A DNA stretch of 64,000 nt, taken from the NCBI GenBank assembly GCA_914767715.1, contig OU612068.1:10974001-11038000 (forward strand), in the 5' to 3' direction. Positions 8,706-23,115 of this stretch are shown here, piece after piece (the first letter of the stretch is position 1; each line of letters begins with the position of its first letter). The DNA comes from Membranipora membranacea. Lineage: Eukaryota; Bryozoa; Gymnolaemata; Cheilostomatida; Membraniporidae. The notes under the pieces are model-generated. The model worked only from the letters and a program-made list of their open reading frames with translations. It ran no database searches and had not been told where the DNA came from. The translations under genes and the position numbers were made by a program.

Positions 8706-11388
8706 TATTGGAATCCTCTGATTAACTGAGGGGTAATTACGCTGACTTGAAATTTACAAAAATATACCAAGGGAGGGTATCACGATTTTTTTTCGCTCCG
8801 GTCAAAAAATAGATTTGCTTCTAACCTACTTCATGAGGAGGAGCAGCTCCTGCTTGTCTCAAATCTGAAATCCGTTTGGCTCTGCGGCTTCTTGTTCTCT
8901 GTCAGCGTCCGTTTTAATGACGCTCACTTTTGCTATAAAAAAACATGCCAAATGGCAGCATCAAAAAATTAAATCCCTCTTCGATTCTCATCAACCTCCA
9001 ACCAGTCCAAGCCCTTATTGGCCTCATTTAAAACGCAGAATATTGGAATCCTCTGATTAACTGAGGGGTAATTAAGCTGACTTGAAATTTACAAAAATAT
9101 ACCAAGGGAGGGTATCACGCTTTTTTTTCGCTCCGGTCAAAAACTAGATTTGCTTCTTACCTACTTCATGAGGAGGAGCAACTCCTGCTTGTCTCAAATC
9201 TGAAATCCGTTTGGCTCGGCGGCTTCTTGTTCTCTGTCAGTGTCCGTTTTAATGACGCTCACTTTTGCTATAAAAAAACATGCCAAACGGCAGCATCAAA
9301 ATATTAAATCCCTCTTCGATTCTTATCAAACTCCAACCAGTTCAAGCCCTCATTGGCCTCATTCAAAACGCAGAATATTGGAATCCTCTGATAAACTGAG
9401 GGGTAATTACGCTGACTTGGGATTTACAAAAATATACAAAGGGAGGGTATCACGCTTTTTTTTTGCTCCGGTCAAAAAATAGATTTGCTTCTTACCTACT
9501 TCATGAGGAGGAGCAACTCCTGCTTGTCTCAAATCTGAAATCCGTTTGGCTCTGCGGCTTCTTGTTCTCTGTCAGCGTCCGTTTTAATGACGCTCACTTT
9601 TGCTATAAAAAAACATGCCAAACGGCAGCATCAAAAAATTGAATCCCTCTTCGATTCGTATCAAACTCAAACCAGTTCAAGCCCTTATTGGCCTCATTCA
9701 AAACGCAGAATATTGGAATCCTCTGATTAACTGAGGGGTAATTACGCTGACTTGAAATTTACAAAAATATACCAAGGGAGGGAGGGTATCACGCTTTTTT
9801 TTCGCTCCGGTCAAAAAATAGATTTGCTTCTAACCTACTTCATGAGGAGGAGCAACTCCTGCTTGTCTCAAATCTGAAATCCGTTTGGCTCTGCGGCTTC
9901 TTGTTCTCTGTCAGCGTCCGTTTTAATGACGCTCACTTTTGTTATAAAAAAACATGCCAAACGGCAGCATCAAAAAATTAAATCCCTCTTCGATTCTTAT
10001 CAAACTCCAACCAGTTCAAGCCCTTATTGGCCTCATTCAAAACGCAGACTATTGGAATCCTCTGATTAACTGAGGGGTAATTACGCTGACTTGAAATTTA
10101 CAAAAATATACCAAGGGAGGGTATCACGCTTTTTTTTCGCTCCGGTCAAAAAATAGATTTGCTTCTGACCTACTTCATGAGGAGGAGCAACTCCTGCTTG
10201 TCTCAAATCTGAAGTCCGTTTGGCTCTGCGGCTTCTTGTTCTCTGTCAGCGTCCGTTTTAATGACGCTCACTTTTGCTATAAAAAAACATGCCAAACGGC
10301 AGCATCAAAAAATTAAATCCCTCTTCGATTCTTATCAAACTCCAACCAGTTCAAGCCCTTATTGGCCTCATTCAAAACGCAGAATATTGGAATCCTCTGA
10401 TTAACTGAGGGGTAAATACGCTGACTTGAAATCTACAAAAATATACCAAGGGAGGGTATCACGCTTTTTTTTCGCTCCGGTCAAAAAATAGATTTGCTTC
10501 TAACCTACTTCATGAGGAGGAGCAACTCCTGCTTGTCTCAAATCTGAAATCCGTTTGGCTCTGCGGCTTCTTGTTCTCTGTCAGCGTCCGTTTTAATGAC
10601 GCTCACTTTTGCTATAAAAAAACATGCCAAACGGCAGCATCAAAAAATTAAATCCCTCTTCGATTCTTATCAAACTCCAACCAGTTCAAGCCCTTATTGG
10701 CCTCATTCAAAACGCAGAATATTGGAATCCTCTGATTAACTGAGGGGTAATTACGCTGACTTGAAATTTACAAAAATATACCAAGGGAGGGTATCACGCT
10801 TTTTTTTCGCTCCGGTCAAAAAATAGATTTGCTTCTGACCTACTTCATGAGGAGGAGCAACTCCTGCTTGTCTCAAATCTGAAATCCGTTTGGCTCTGCG
10901 GCTTCTTGTTCTCTGTCAGCGTCCGTTTTAATGACGCTCACTTTTGCTATAAAAAAACATGCCAAACGGCAGCATCAAAAAATTAAATCCCTCTTCGATT
11001 CTTATCAAACTCCAACCAGTTCAAGCCCTTATTGGCCTCATTCAAAACGCAGAATATTGGAATCCTCTGGTTAACTGAGGGGTCATTACGCTGACTTGAA
11101 ATATACAAAAATATACCAAGGGAGGGTATCACGCTTTTTTTTCGCTCCGGTCAAAAAATAGATTTGCTTCTAACCTACTTCATGAGGAGGAGCAACTCCT
11201 GCTTGTCTAAAATCTGAAATCCGTTTGGCTCTGCGGCTTCATGTTCTCTGTCAGCGTCCGTATTAATGACGCTCACTTTTGCTATAAAAAAACATGCCAA
11301 ACGGCAGCATCAAAAAATTAAATCCCTCTTCGATTCTTATCAAACTCCAACCAGTTCAAGCCCTTATTGGCCTCATTCAAAACGCAGA
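8706..11388 (+). repeat. Divergent units and a local 2-unit duplication
   Basis: Eight units. Those starting near 8706, 9041 and 9376 carry many private changes (CACGATTT, GAGCAGCTCC, AAATGGCAGC, CTCATCAACC; GGCTCGGCGG; TTGGGATTT and ATACAAAGGG). The unit starting near 9711 carries a 4-base GGAG-type insertion at about 9777-9784, so it is 339 bp. Units near 10050 and 10720 share CTTCTGACC exactly 670 bp apart, a two-unit duplication. The last unit (11054) has the GGTTAAC, TCTAAAATC, CATGTTC and GTATTAATG variants also found at 19094 and 25796. Confidence 0.8.
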
Positions 11389-14300
11389 ATATTGGAATCC
11401 TCTGATTAACTGAGGGGTAATTACGCTGACTTGAAATTTACAAAAATATACCAAGGGAGGGTATCACTTTTTTTTTTCGCTCCGGTCAAAAAATAGATTT
11501 GCTTCTAACCTACTTCATGAGGAGGAGCAACTCCTGCTTATCTCAAATCTGAAATTCGTTTGGCTCTGCGGCTTCTTGTTCTCTGTCAGCGTCCGTTTTA
11601 AAGACGCTCACTTTTGCTATAAAAAAACATGCCAAACGGCAGCATCAAAAAATTAAATCCCACTTCGATTCTTATCAAACTCCAACCAGTTCAAGCCCTT
11701 ATTGGCCTCATTCAAAACGCAGAATATTGGAATCCTCTGATTAACTGAGGGGTAATTACGCTGACTTGAAATTTACAAAAATATACCAAGGGAGGGTATC
11801 ACGCTTTTTTTTCGCTCCGGTCAAAAAATAGATTTGCTTCTTACCTACTTCATGAGGAGGAGCAACTCCTGCTTGTCTCAAATCTGAAATCCGTTTGGCT
11901 CTGCGGCTTCTTGTTCTCTGTCAGCGTCCGTTTTAATGACGCTCACTTTTGCTATAAAAAAACATGCCAAACGGCAGCATCAAAAAATTAAATCCCTCTT
12001 CGATTCTTATCAAACTCCAACCAGTTCAAGCCCTTATTGGCCTCATTCAAAGCGCAGAATATTGGAATCCTCTGATTAACTGAGGGGTAATTACGCTGAC
12101 TTGAAAGTTACAAAAATATACCAAGGGAGGGTATCACGCTTTTTTTTGCTCCGGTCAAAAAATAGATTTGCTTCTTACCTACTTCATGAGGAGGAGCAAC
12201 ACCTGCTTGTCACAAATCTGAAATCCGTTTGGCTCTGCGGCTTCTTGTTCTCTGTCAGCGTCCGTTTTAATGACGCTCACTTTTGCTATAAAAAAACTTG
12301 CCAAACGGCAGCATCAAAAAATTAAATCCCTCTTCGATTCTTATCAAACTCCAACCAGTTCAAGCCCTTATTGGCCTCATTCAAAACGCAGAATATTGGA
12401 ATCCTCTGATTAACTGAGGGGTAATTACGCTGACTTGAAATTTACAAAAATATACCAAGGGAGGGTATCACGCTTTTTTTTCGCTCCGGTCAAAAAAAAG
12501 ATTTTCTTCTAACCTACTTCATGAGGAGGAGCAACTCCTGCTTGTCTCAAATCTGAAATCCGTTTGGCTCTGCGGCTTCTTGTTCTCTGTCAGCGTCCGT
12601 TTTAATGACGCTCACTTTTGCTATAAAAAAACATGCCAAACGGCAGCATCAAAAAGTTAAATCCCTCTTCGATTCTTATCAAACTCCAACCAGTTCAAGC
12701 CCTTATTGGCCTCATTCAAAGCGCAGAATATTGGAATCCTCTGATTAACTGAGGGGTAATTACGCTGACTTGAAATTTACAAAAATATTCCAAGGGAGGG
12801 TATCACGCTTTTTTTTGCTCCGGTCAAAAAAAAGATTTGCTTCTAACCTACTTCATGAGGAGGAGCAACTCCTGCTTGTCTCAAATCTGAAATCCGTTTG
12901 GCTCTGCGGCTTCTTGTTCTCTGTCAGCGTCCGTTTTAATGACGCTCACTTTTGCTATAAAAAAACATGCCAAACGGCAGCATCAAAAAATTAAATCCCT
13001 CTTCGATTCTTATCAAACTCCAACCAGTTCAAGCCCTTATTGGCCTCATTCAAAACGCAGAATATTGGAATCCTCTGATTAACTGAGGGGTAATTACGCT
13101 GACTTGAAATTTACAAAACTATACCAAGGGAGGGTATCACGCTTTTTTTTCGCTCCGGTCAAAAAATAGATTTGCTTCTAACCCACTTCATGAGGAGGAG
13201 CAACTCCTGCTTGTCTCAAATCTGAAATCCGTTTGGCTCTGCGGCTTCTTGTTCTCTGTCAGCGTCCGTTTTAATGACGCTCACTTTTGCTATAAAAAAA
13301 CATGCCAAACGGCAGCATCAAAAAATTAAATCCCTCTTCGATTCTTATCAAACTCCAACCAGTTCAAGCCCTTATTGGCCTCATTCAAAACGCATAATAT
13401 TGGAATCCTCTGATTAACTGAGGGGTAATTACGCTGACTTGAAATTTACAAAAATATACCAAGGGAGGGTATCACGCTTTTTTTTCGCTCCGGTCAAAAA
13501 ATAGATTTGCTTCTAACCTACTTCATGAGGAGGAGCAACTCCTGCTTGTCTCAAATCTGAAATCCGTTTGGCTCTGCGGCTTCTTGTTCTCTGTCAGCGT
13601 CCGTTTTAATGACGCTCACTTTTGCTATAAAAAAACTTGCCAAACGGCAGCATCAAAAAATTAAATCCCTCTTCGATTCTTATCAAACTCCAACCAGTTC
13701 AAGCCCTTATTGGCCTCATTCAAAACGCAGAATATTGGAATCCTCTGATTAACTGAGGGGTAATTACGCTGACTTGAAATTTACAAAAATATACCAAGGG
13801 AGGGTATCACGCTTTTTTTTCGCTCCGGTCAAAAAATAGATTTTCTTCTAAGCTACTTCATGAGGAGGAGCAACTCCTGCTTGTCTCAAATCTGAAATCC
13901 GTTTGGCTCTGCGGCTTCTTGTTCTCTGTCAGCGTCCGTTTTAATGACGCTCACTTTTGCTATAAAAAAACATGCCAAACGGCAGCATCAAAAAGTTAAA
14001 TCCCTCTTCGATTCTTATCAAACTCCAACCAGTTCAAGCCCTTATTGGCCTCATTCAAAGCGCAGAATATTGGAATCCTCTGATTAACTGAGGGGTAATT
14101 ACGCTGACTTGAAATTTACAAAAATATACCAAGGGAGGGTATCACGCTTATTTTTGCTCCGGTCAAAAAAAAGATTTGCTTCTAACCTACTTCATGAGGA
14201 GGAGCAACTCCTGCTTGTCTCAAATCTGAAATCCGTTTGGCTCTGCGGCTTCTTGTTCTCTGTCAGCGTCCGTTTTAATGACGCTCACTTTTGCTATAAA

Positions 14301-14400
14301 AAAACATGCCAAACGGCAGCATCAAAAAATTAAATCCCTCTTCGATTCTTATCAAACTTCAACCCGTTCAAGCCCTTATTGGCCTCATTCAAAACGCAGA

Positions 14401-15406
14401 CTATTGGAATCCTCTGATTAACTGAGGGGTAATTACGCTGACTTGAAATTTACAAAAATATACCAAGGGAGGGTATCACGCTTTTTTTTCGCTCCGGTCA
14501 AAAAATAGATTTGCTTCTAACCTACTTCATGAGGAGGAGCAACTCCTGCTTGTCTCAAATCTGAAATCCGTTTGGCTCTGCGGCTTCTTGTTCTCTGTCA
14601 GCGTCCGTTTTAATGACGCTCACTTTTGCTATAAAAAAAACATGCCAAGCGGCAGCATCAAAAAATTAAATCCCTCTTCGATTCTTATCAAACTCCAACC
14701 AGTTCAAGCCCTTATTGGCCTCATTCAAAACGCAGAATATTGGAATCCTCTGATTAACTGAGGGGTAATTACGCTGACTTGAAATTTACAAAAATATACC
14801 AAGGGAGGGTATCACGCTTTTTTTTCGCTCCGGTCAAAAAATAGATTTGCTTCTAACCTACTTCATGAGGAGGAGCAACTCCTGCTTGTCTCAAATCTGA
14901 AATCCGTTTGGCTCTGCGGCTTCTTGTTCTCTGTCAGCGTCCGTTTTAATGACGCTCACTTTTGCTATAAAAAAACATGCCAAACGGCAGCATCAAAAAA
15001 TTAAATCTCTCTTCGATTCTTATCAAACTCCAACCAGTTCAAGCCCTTATTGGCCTCATTCAAAACGCAGAATATTGGAATCCTCTGATTAACTGAGGGG
15101 TAATTACGCTGACTTGAAATTTACAAAAATATACCAAGGGAGGGTATCACGCTTTTTTTTCGCTCCGGTCAAAAAATAGATTTGCTTCTAACCTACTTCA
15201 TGAGGAGGAGCAACTCCTGCTTGTCTCAAATCTGAAATCCGTTTGGCTCTGCGGCTTCTTGTTCTCTGTCAGCGTCCGTTTTAATGACGCTCACTTTTGC
15301 TATAAAAAAACATGCCAAACGGCAGCATCAAAAAATTAAATCCCTCTTCGATTCTTATCAAACTCCAACCTGTTCAAGCCCTTATTGGCCTCATTCAAAA
15401 CGCATA
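14401..15406 (+). repeat. Three-unit cassette (A8 / CTCTC / CATA tail), first occurrence
   Basis: A unit with an A8 tract and CCAAGCGG (about 14646) is followed by one with ATCTCTCTTC (about 15004) and one ending in GCATAATATT (about 15404). Complete copies start at 14401, 16077, 22110, 27136, 36180, 42212 and 45563; the copy at 19764 lacks the tail variant. CCAAGCGG accompanies A8 at 14401, 16077, 19764 and 22110 only. Spacing between starts is about 5, 11, 7, 15, 27, 18 and 10 units, so the cassette moves as a group within a changing background. Confidence 0.8.
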
Positions 15407-16076
15407 ATATTGGAATCCTCTGATTAACTGAGGGGTAATTACGCTGACTTGAAATTTACAAAAATATACCAAGGGAGGGTATCACGCTTTTTTTTCGCTC
15501 CGGTCAAAAAATAGATTTGCTTCTAACCTACTTCATGAGGAGGAGCAACTCCTGCTTGTCTCAAATCTGAAATCCGTTTGGCTCTGCGGCTTCTTGTTCT
15601 CTGTCAGCGTCCGTTTTAATGACGCTCACTTTTGCTATAAAAAAACATGCCAAACGGCAGCATCAAAAAATTAAATCCCTCTTCGATTCTTATCAAACTC
15701 CAACCAGTTCAAGCCCTTATTGGCCTCATTCAAAACGCATAATATTGGAATCCTCTGATTAACTGAGGGGTAATTACGCTGACTTGAAATTTACAAAAAT
15801 ATACCAAGGGAGGGTATCACGCTTTTTTTTCGCTCCGGTCAAAAAATAGATTTGCTTCTAACCTACTTCATGAGGAGGAGCAACTCCTGCTTGTCTCAAA
15901 TCTGAAATCCGTTTGGCTCTGCGGCTTCTTGTTCTCTGTCAGCGTCCGTTTTAATGACGCTCACTTTTGCTATAAAAAAACATGCCAAACGGCAGCATCA
16001 AAAAATTAAATCCCTCTTCGATTCTTATCAAACTCCAACCCGTTCAAGCCCTTATTGGCCTCATTCAAAACGCAGA

Positions 16077-17082
16077 ATATTGGAATCCTCTGATTAACTG
16101 AGGGGTAATTACGCTGACTTGAAATTTACAAAAATATACCAAGGGAGGGTATCACGCTTTTTTTTCGCTCCGGTCAAAAAATAGATTTGCTTCTAACCTA
16201 CTTCATGAGGAGGATCAACTCCTGCTTGTCTCAAATCTGAAATCCGTTTGGCTCTGCGGCTTCTTGTTCTCTGTCAGCGTCCGTTTTAATGACGCTCACT
16301 TTTGCTATAAAAAAAACATGCCAAGCGGCAGCATCAAAAAATTAAATCCCTCTTCGATTCTTATCAAACTCCAACCAGTTCAAGCCCTTATTGGCCTCAT
16401 TCAAAACGCAGAATATTGGAATCCTCTGATTAACTGAGGGGTAATTACGCTGACTTGAAATTTACAAAAATATACCAAGGGAGGGTATCACGCTTTTTTT
16501 TCGCTCCGGTCAAAAAATAGATTTGCTTCTAACCTACTTCATGAGGAGGAGCAACTCCTGCTTGTCTCAAATCTGAAATCCGTTTGGCTCTGCGGCTTCT
16601 TGTTCTCTGTCAGCGTCCGTTTTAATGACGCTCACTTTTGCTATAAAAAAACATGCCAAACGGCAGCATCAAAAAATTAAATCTCTCTTCGATTCTTATC
16701 AAACTCCAACCAGTTCAAGCCCTTATTGGCCTCATTCAAAACGCAGAATATTGGAATCCTCTGATTAACTGAGGGGTAATTACGCTGACTTGAAATTTAC
16801 AAAAATATACCAAGGGAGGGTATCACGCTTTTTTTTCGCTCCGGTCAAAAAATAGATTTGCTTCTAACCTACTTCATGAGGAGGAGCAACTCCTGCTTGT
16901 CTCAAATCTGAAATCCGTTTGGCTCTGCGGCTTCTTGTTCTCTGTCAGCGTCCGTTTTTATGACGCTCACTTTTGCTATAAAAAAACATGCCAAACGGCA
17001 GCATCAAAAAATTAAATCCCTCTTCGATTCTTATCAAACTCCAACCAGTTCAAGCCCTTATTGGCCTCATTCAAAACGCATA
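16077..17082 (+). repeat. Three-unit cassette, second occurrence
   Basis: A8 with CCAAGCGG (about 16324), ATCTCTCTTC (about 16681) and a GCATAATATT tail (about 17081). The third unit also carries TTTTTATGACG near 16958, a loop change in the 200-220 hairpin. Confidence 0.78.
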
Positions 17083-19763
17083 ATATTGGAATCCTCTGAT
17101 TAACTGAGGGGTAATTACGCTGACTTGAAATTTACAAAAATATACCAAGGGAGGGTATCACGCTTTTTTTTCGCTCCGGTCAAAAAATAGATTTGCTTCT
17201 AACCTACTTCATGAGGAGGATCAACTCCTGCTTGTCTCAAATCTGAAATCCGTTTGGCTCTGCGGCTTCTTGTTCTCTGTCAGCGTCCGTTTTAATGACG
17301 CTCACTTTTGCTATAAAAAAACATGCCAAACGGCAGCATCAAAAAATTAAATCCCTCTTCGATTCTTATCAAACTCCAACCAGTTCAAGCCCTTATTGGC
17401 CTCATTCAAAACGCAGAATATTGGAATCCTCTGATTAACTGAGGGGTAATTACGCTGACTTGAAATTTACAAAAATATACCAAGGGAGGGTATCACGCTT
17501 TTTTTTCGCTCCGGTCAAAAAATAGATTTGCTTCTAACCTACTTCATGAGGAGGAGCAACTCCTGCTTGTCTCAAATCTGAAATCCGTTTGGCTCTGCGG
17601 CTTCTTGTTCTCTGTCAGCGTCCGTTTTAATGACGCTCACTTTTGCTATAAAAAAACATGCCAAACGGCAGCATCAAAAAATTAAATCCCTCTTCGATTC
17701 TTATCAAACTCCAACCAGTTCAAGCCCTTATTGGCCTCATTCAAAACGCAGAATATTGGAATCCTCTGATTAACTGAGGGGTAATTACGCTGACTTGAAA
17801 TTTACAAAAATATACCAAGGGAGGGTATCACGCTTTTTTTTTCGCTCCGGTCAAAAAATAGATTTGCTTCTAACCTACTTCATGAGGAGGAGCAACTCCT
17901 GCTTGTCTCAAATCTGAAATCCGTTTGGCTCTGCGGCTTCTTGTTCTCTGTCAGCGTCCGTTTTAATGACGCTCACTTTTGCTATAAAAAAAACATGCCA
18001 AACGGCAGCATCAAAAAATTAAATCCCTCTTCGATTCTTATCAAACTCCAACCAGTTCAAGCCCTTATTGGCCTCATTCAAAACGCAGAATATTGGAATC
18101 CTCTGATTAACTGAGGGGTAATTACGCTGACTTGAAATTTACAAAAATATACCAAGGGAGGGTATCACGCTTTTTTTTCGCTCCGGTCAAAAAATAGATT
18201 TGCTTCTAACCTACTTCATGAGAAGGAGCAACTCCTGCTTGTCTCAAATCTGAAATTCGTTTGGCTCTGCGGCTTCTTGTTCTCTGTCAGCGTCCGTTTT
18301 AAAGACGCTCACTTTTGCTATAAAAAAACATGCCAAACGGCAGCATCAAAAAATTAAATCCCACTTCGATTCTTATCAAACTCCAACCAGTTCAAGCCCT
18401 TATTGGCCTCATTCAAAACGCAGAATATTGGAATCCTTTGATTAACTGAGGGGTAATTACGCTGACTTGAAATTTACAAAAATATACCAAGGGAGGGTAT
18501 CACGCTTTTTTTTCGCTCCGGTCAAAAAATAGATTTGCTTCTTACCTACTTCATGAGGAGGAGCAACTCCTGCTTGTCTCAAATCTGAAATCCGTTTGGC
18601 TCTGCGGCTTCTTGTTCTCTGTCAGCGTCCGTTTTAATGACGCTCACTTTTGCTATAAAAAAACATGCCAAACGGCAGCATCAAAAAATTAAATCCCTCT
18701 TCGATTCTTATCAAACTCCAACCAGTTCAAGCCCTTATTGGCCTCATTCAAAGCGCAGAATATTGGAATCCTCTGATTAACTGAGGGGTAATTACGCTGA
18801 CTTGAAATTTACAAAAATATACCAAGGGAGGGTATCACGCTTTTTTTTGCTCTGGTCAAAAAAAAGATTTGCTTCTAACCTACTTCATGAGGAGGAGCAA
18901 CACCTGCTTGTCACAAATCTGAAATCCGTTTGGCTCTGCGGCTTCTTGTTCTCTGTCAGCGTCCGTTTTAATGACGCTCACTTTTGCTATAAAAAAACTT
19001 GCCAAACGGCAGCATCAAAAAATTAAATCCCTCTTCGATTCTTATCAAACTCCAACCAGTTCAAGCCCTTATTGGCCTCATTCAAAACGCAGAATATTGG
19101 AATCCTCTGGTTAACTGAGGGGTGATTACGCTGACTTGAAATTTACAAAAATATACCAAGGGAGGGTATCACGCTTTTTTTTCGCTCCGGTCAAAAAAAA
19201 GATTTGCTTCTAACCTACTTCATGAGGAGGAGCAACTCCTGCTTGTCTAAAATCTGAAATCCGTTTGGCTCTGCGGCTTCATGTTCTCTGTCAGCGTCCG
19301 TATTAATGACGCTCACTTTTGCTATAAAAAAACATGCCAAACGGCAGCATCAAAAAATTAAATCCCTCTTCGATTCTTATCAAACTCCAACCAGTTCAAG
19401 CCCTTATTGGCCTCATTCAAAACGCATAATATTGGAATCCTCTGATTAACTGAGGGGTAATTACGCTGTCTTGAAATTTACAAAAATATACCAAGGGAGG
19501 GTATCACGCTTTTTTTTCGCTCCGGTCAAAAAATAGATTTACTTCTAACCTACTTCATGAGGAGGAGCAACTCCTGCTTGTCTCAAATCTGAAATCCGTT
19601 TGGCTCTGCGGCTTCTTGTTCTCTGTCAGCGTCCGTTTTAATGACGCTCACTTTTGCTATAAAAAAACATGCCAAACGGCAGCATCAAAAAATTAAATCC
19701 CTCTTCGATTCTTATCAAACTCCAACCCGTTCAAGCCCTTATTGGCCTCATTCAAAACGCAGA

Positions 19764-20769
19764 ATATTGGAATCCTCTGATTAACTGAGGGGTAATTACG
19801 CTGACTTGAAATTTACAAAAATATACCAAGGGAGGGTATCACGCTTTTTTTTCGCTCCGGTCAAAAAATAGATTTGCTTCTAACCTACTTCATGAGGAGG
19901 AGCAACTCCTGCTTGTCTCAAATCTGAAATCCGTTTGGCTCTGCGGCTTCTTGTTCTCTGTCAGCGTCCGTTTTAATGACGCTCACTTTTGCTATAAAAA
20001 AAACATGCCAAGCGGCAGCATCAAAAAATTAAATCCCTCTTCGATTCTTATCAAACTCCAACCAGTTCAAGCCCTTATTGGCCTCATTCAAAACGCAGAA
20101 TATTGGAATCCTCTGATTAACTGAGGGGTAATTACGCTGACTTGAAATTTACAAAAATATACCAAGGGAGGGTATCACGCTTTTTTTTCGCTCCGGTCAA
20201 AAAATAGATTTGCTTCTAACCTACTTCATGAGGAGGAGCAACTCCTGCTTGTCTCAAATCTGAAATCCGTTTGGCTCTGCGGCTTCTTGTTCTCTGTCAG
20301 CGTCCGTTTTAATGACGCTCACTTTTGCTATAAAAAAACATGCCAAACGGCAGCATCAAAAAATTAAATCTCTCTTCGATTCTTATCAAACTCCAACCAG
20401 TTCAAGCCCTTATTGGCCTCATTCAAAACGCAGAATATTGGAATCCTCTGATTAACTGAGGGGTAAGTACGCTGACTTGAAATTTACAAAAATATACCAA
20501 GGGAGGGTATCACGCTTTTTTTTCGCTCCGGTCAAAAAATAGATTTGCTTCTAACCTACTTCATGAGGAGGAGCAACTCCTGCTTGTCTCAAATCTGAAA
20601 TCCGTTTGGCTCTGCGGCTTCTTGTTCTCTGTCAGCGTCCGTTTTAATGACGCTCACTTTTGCTATAAAAAAACATGCCAAACGGCAGCATCAAAAAATT
20701 AAATCCCTCTTCGATTCTTATCAAACTCCAACCAGTTCAAGCCCTTATTGGCCTCATTCAAAACGCAGA
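19764..20769 (+). repeat. Three-unit cassette, incomplete third occurrence
   Basis: A8 with CCAAGCGG (about 20009) and ATCTCTCTTC (about 20368) are present. The third unit has GGGTAAGTACG instead and keeps the ordinary GCAGA end, so the tail marker was replaced or never present. Confidence 0.7.
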
Positions 20770-22109
20770 ATATTGGAATCCTCTGATTAACTGAGGGGTA
20801 ATTACGCTGACTTGAAATTTACAAAAATATACCAAGGGAGGGTATCACGCTTTTTTTTCGCTCCGGTCAAAAAATAGATTTGCTTCTAACCTACTTCATG
20901 AGGAGGAGCAACTCCTGCTTGTCTCAAATCTGAAATCCGTTTGGCTCTGCGGCTTCTTGTTCTCTGTCAGCGTCCGTTTTAATGACGCTCACTTTTGCTA
21001 TAAAAAAACATGCCAAACGGCAGCATCAAAAAATTAAATCCCTCTTCGATTCTTATCAAACTCCAACCAGTTCAAGCCCTTATTGGCCTCATTCAAAACG
21101 CAGAATATTGGAATCCTCTGATTAACTGAGGGGTAATTACGCTGACTTGAAATTTACAAAAATATACCAAGGGAGGGTATCACGCTTTTTTTTCGCTCCG
21201 GTCAAAAAATAGATTTGCTTCTAACCTACTTCATGAGGAGGAGCAACTCCTGCTTGTCTCAAATCTGAAATCCGTTTGGCTCTGCGGCTTCTTGTTCTCT
21301 GTCAGCGTCCGTTTTAATGACGCTCACTTTTGCTATAAAAAAACATGCCAAACGGCAGCATCAAAAAATTAAATCCCTCTTCGATTCTTATCAAACTCCA
21401 ACCAGTTCAAGCCCTTATTGGCCTCATTCAAAACGCAGAATATTGGAATCCTCTGATTAACTGAGGGGTAATTACGCTGACTTGAAATTTACAAAAATAT
21501 ACCAAGGGAGGGTATCACGCTTTTTTTTCGCTCCGGTCAAAAAATAGATTTGCTTCTAACCTACTTCATGAGGAGGAGCAACTCCTGCTTGTCTCAAATC
21601 TGAAATCCGTTTGGCTCTGCGGCTTCTTGTTCTCTGTCAGCGTCCGTTTTAATGACGCTCACTTTTGCTATAAAAAAACATGCCAAACGGCAGCATCAAA
21701 AAATTAAATCCCTCTTCGATTCTTATCAAACTCCAACCAGTTCAAGCCCTTATTGGCCTCATTCAAAACGCATAATATTGGAATCCTCTGATTAACTGAG
21801 GGGTAATTACGCTGACTTGAAATTTACAAAAATATACCAAGGGAGGGTATCACGCTTTTTTTTCGCTCCGGTCAAAAAATAGATTTGCTTCTAACCTACT
21901 TCATGAGGAGGAGCAACTCCTGCTTGTCTCAAATCTGAAATCCGTTTGGCTCTGCGGCTTCTTGTTCTCTGTCAGCGTCCGTTTTAATGACGCTCACTTT
22001 TGCTATAAAAAAACATGCCAAACGGCAGCATCAAAAAATTAAATCCCTCTTCGATTCTTATCAAACTCCAACCCGTTCAAGCCCTTATTGGCCTCATTCA
22101 AAACGCAGA

Positions 22110-23115
22110 ATATTGGAATCCTCTGATTAACTGAGGGGTAATTACGCTGACTTGAAATTTACAAAAATATACCAAGGGAGGGTATCACGCTTTTTTTTCG
22201 CTCCGGTCAAAAAATAGATTTGCTTCTAACCTACTTCATGAGGAGGAGCAACTCCTGCTTGTCTCAAATCTGAAATCCGTTTGGCTCTGCGGCTTCTTGT
22301 TCTCTGTCAGCGTCCGTTTTAATGACGCTCACTTTTGCTATAAAAAAAACGTGCCAAGCGGCAGCATCAAAAAATTAAATCCCTCTTCGATTCTTATCAA
22401 ACTCCAACCAGTTCAAGCCCTTATTGGCCTCATTCAAAACGCAGAATATTGGAATCCTCTGATTAACTGAGGGGTAATTACGCTGACTTGAAATTTACAA
22501 AAATATACCAAGGGAGGGTATCACGCTTTTTTTTCGCTCCGGTCAAAAAATAGATTTGCTTCTAACCTACTTCATGAGGAGGAGCAACTCCTGCTTGTCT
22601 CAAATCTGAAATCCGTTTGGCTCTGCGGCTTCTTGTTCTCTGTCAGCGTCCGTTTTAATGACGCTCACTTTTGCTATAAAAAAACATGCCAAACGGCAGC
22701 ATCAAAAAATTAAATCTCTCTTCGATTCTTATCAAACTCCAACCAGTTCAAGCCCTTATTGGCCTCATTCAAAACGCAGAATATTGGAATCCTCTGATTA
22801 ACTGAGGGGTAATTACGCTGACTTGAAATTTACAAAAATATACCAAGGGAGGGTATCACGCTTTTTTTTCGCTCCGGTCAAAAAATAGATTTGCTTCTAA
22901 CCTACTTCATGAGGAGGAGCAACTCCTGCTTGTCTCAAATCTGAAATCCGTTTGGCTCTGCGGCTTCTTGTTCTCTGTCAGCGTCCGTTTTAATGACGCT
23001 CACTTTTGCTATAAAAAAACATGCCAAACGGCAGCATCAAAAAATTAAATCCCTCTTCGATTCTTATCAAACTCCAACCAGTTCAAGCCCTTATTGGCCT
23101 CATTCAAAACGCATA
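22110..23115 (+). repeat. Three-unit cassette, fourth occurrence
   Basis: A8 followed by CGTGCCAAGCGG (about 22350; ACATG changed to ACGTG), ATCTCTCTTC (about 22713) and a GCATAATATT tail (about 23113). Confidence 0.78.

Larger units (their letters stand above)
11389..18089 (+). repeat. 20-unit higher-order repeat, copy 1 (6.70 kb)
   Basis: The first unit carries GAAATTCG, AAAGACG and CCCACTTCG together. It is followed by a unit with TTCTTACC and AAGCGCAG (11724) and by a unit with an altered T-tract/A-tract junction and CACCTGCTTGTCAC (12059). The same three-unit series restarts 6,701 bp later. Two more units with the altered junction start near 12728 and 14067, and TTTTCTTC with AAAAGTTAAA occurs near 12499-12655 and 13838-13995. 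The three-unit cassette described separately occurs twice, at 14401 and 16077. Confidence 0.82.
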
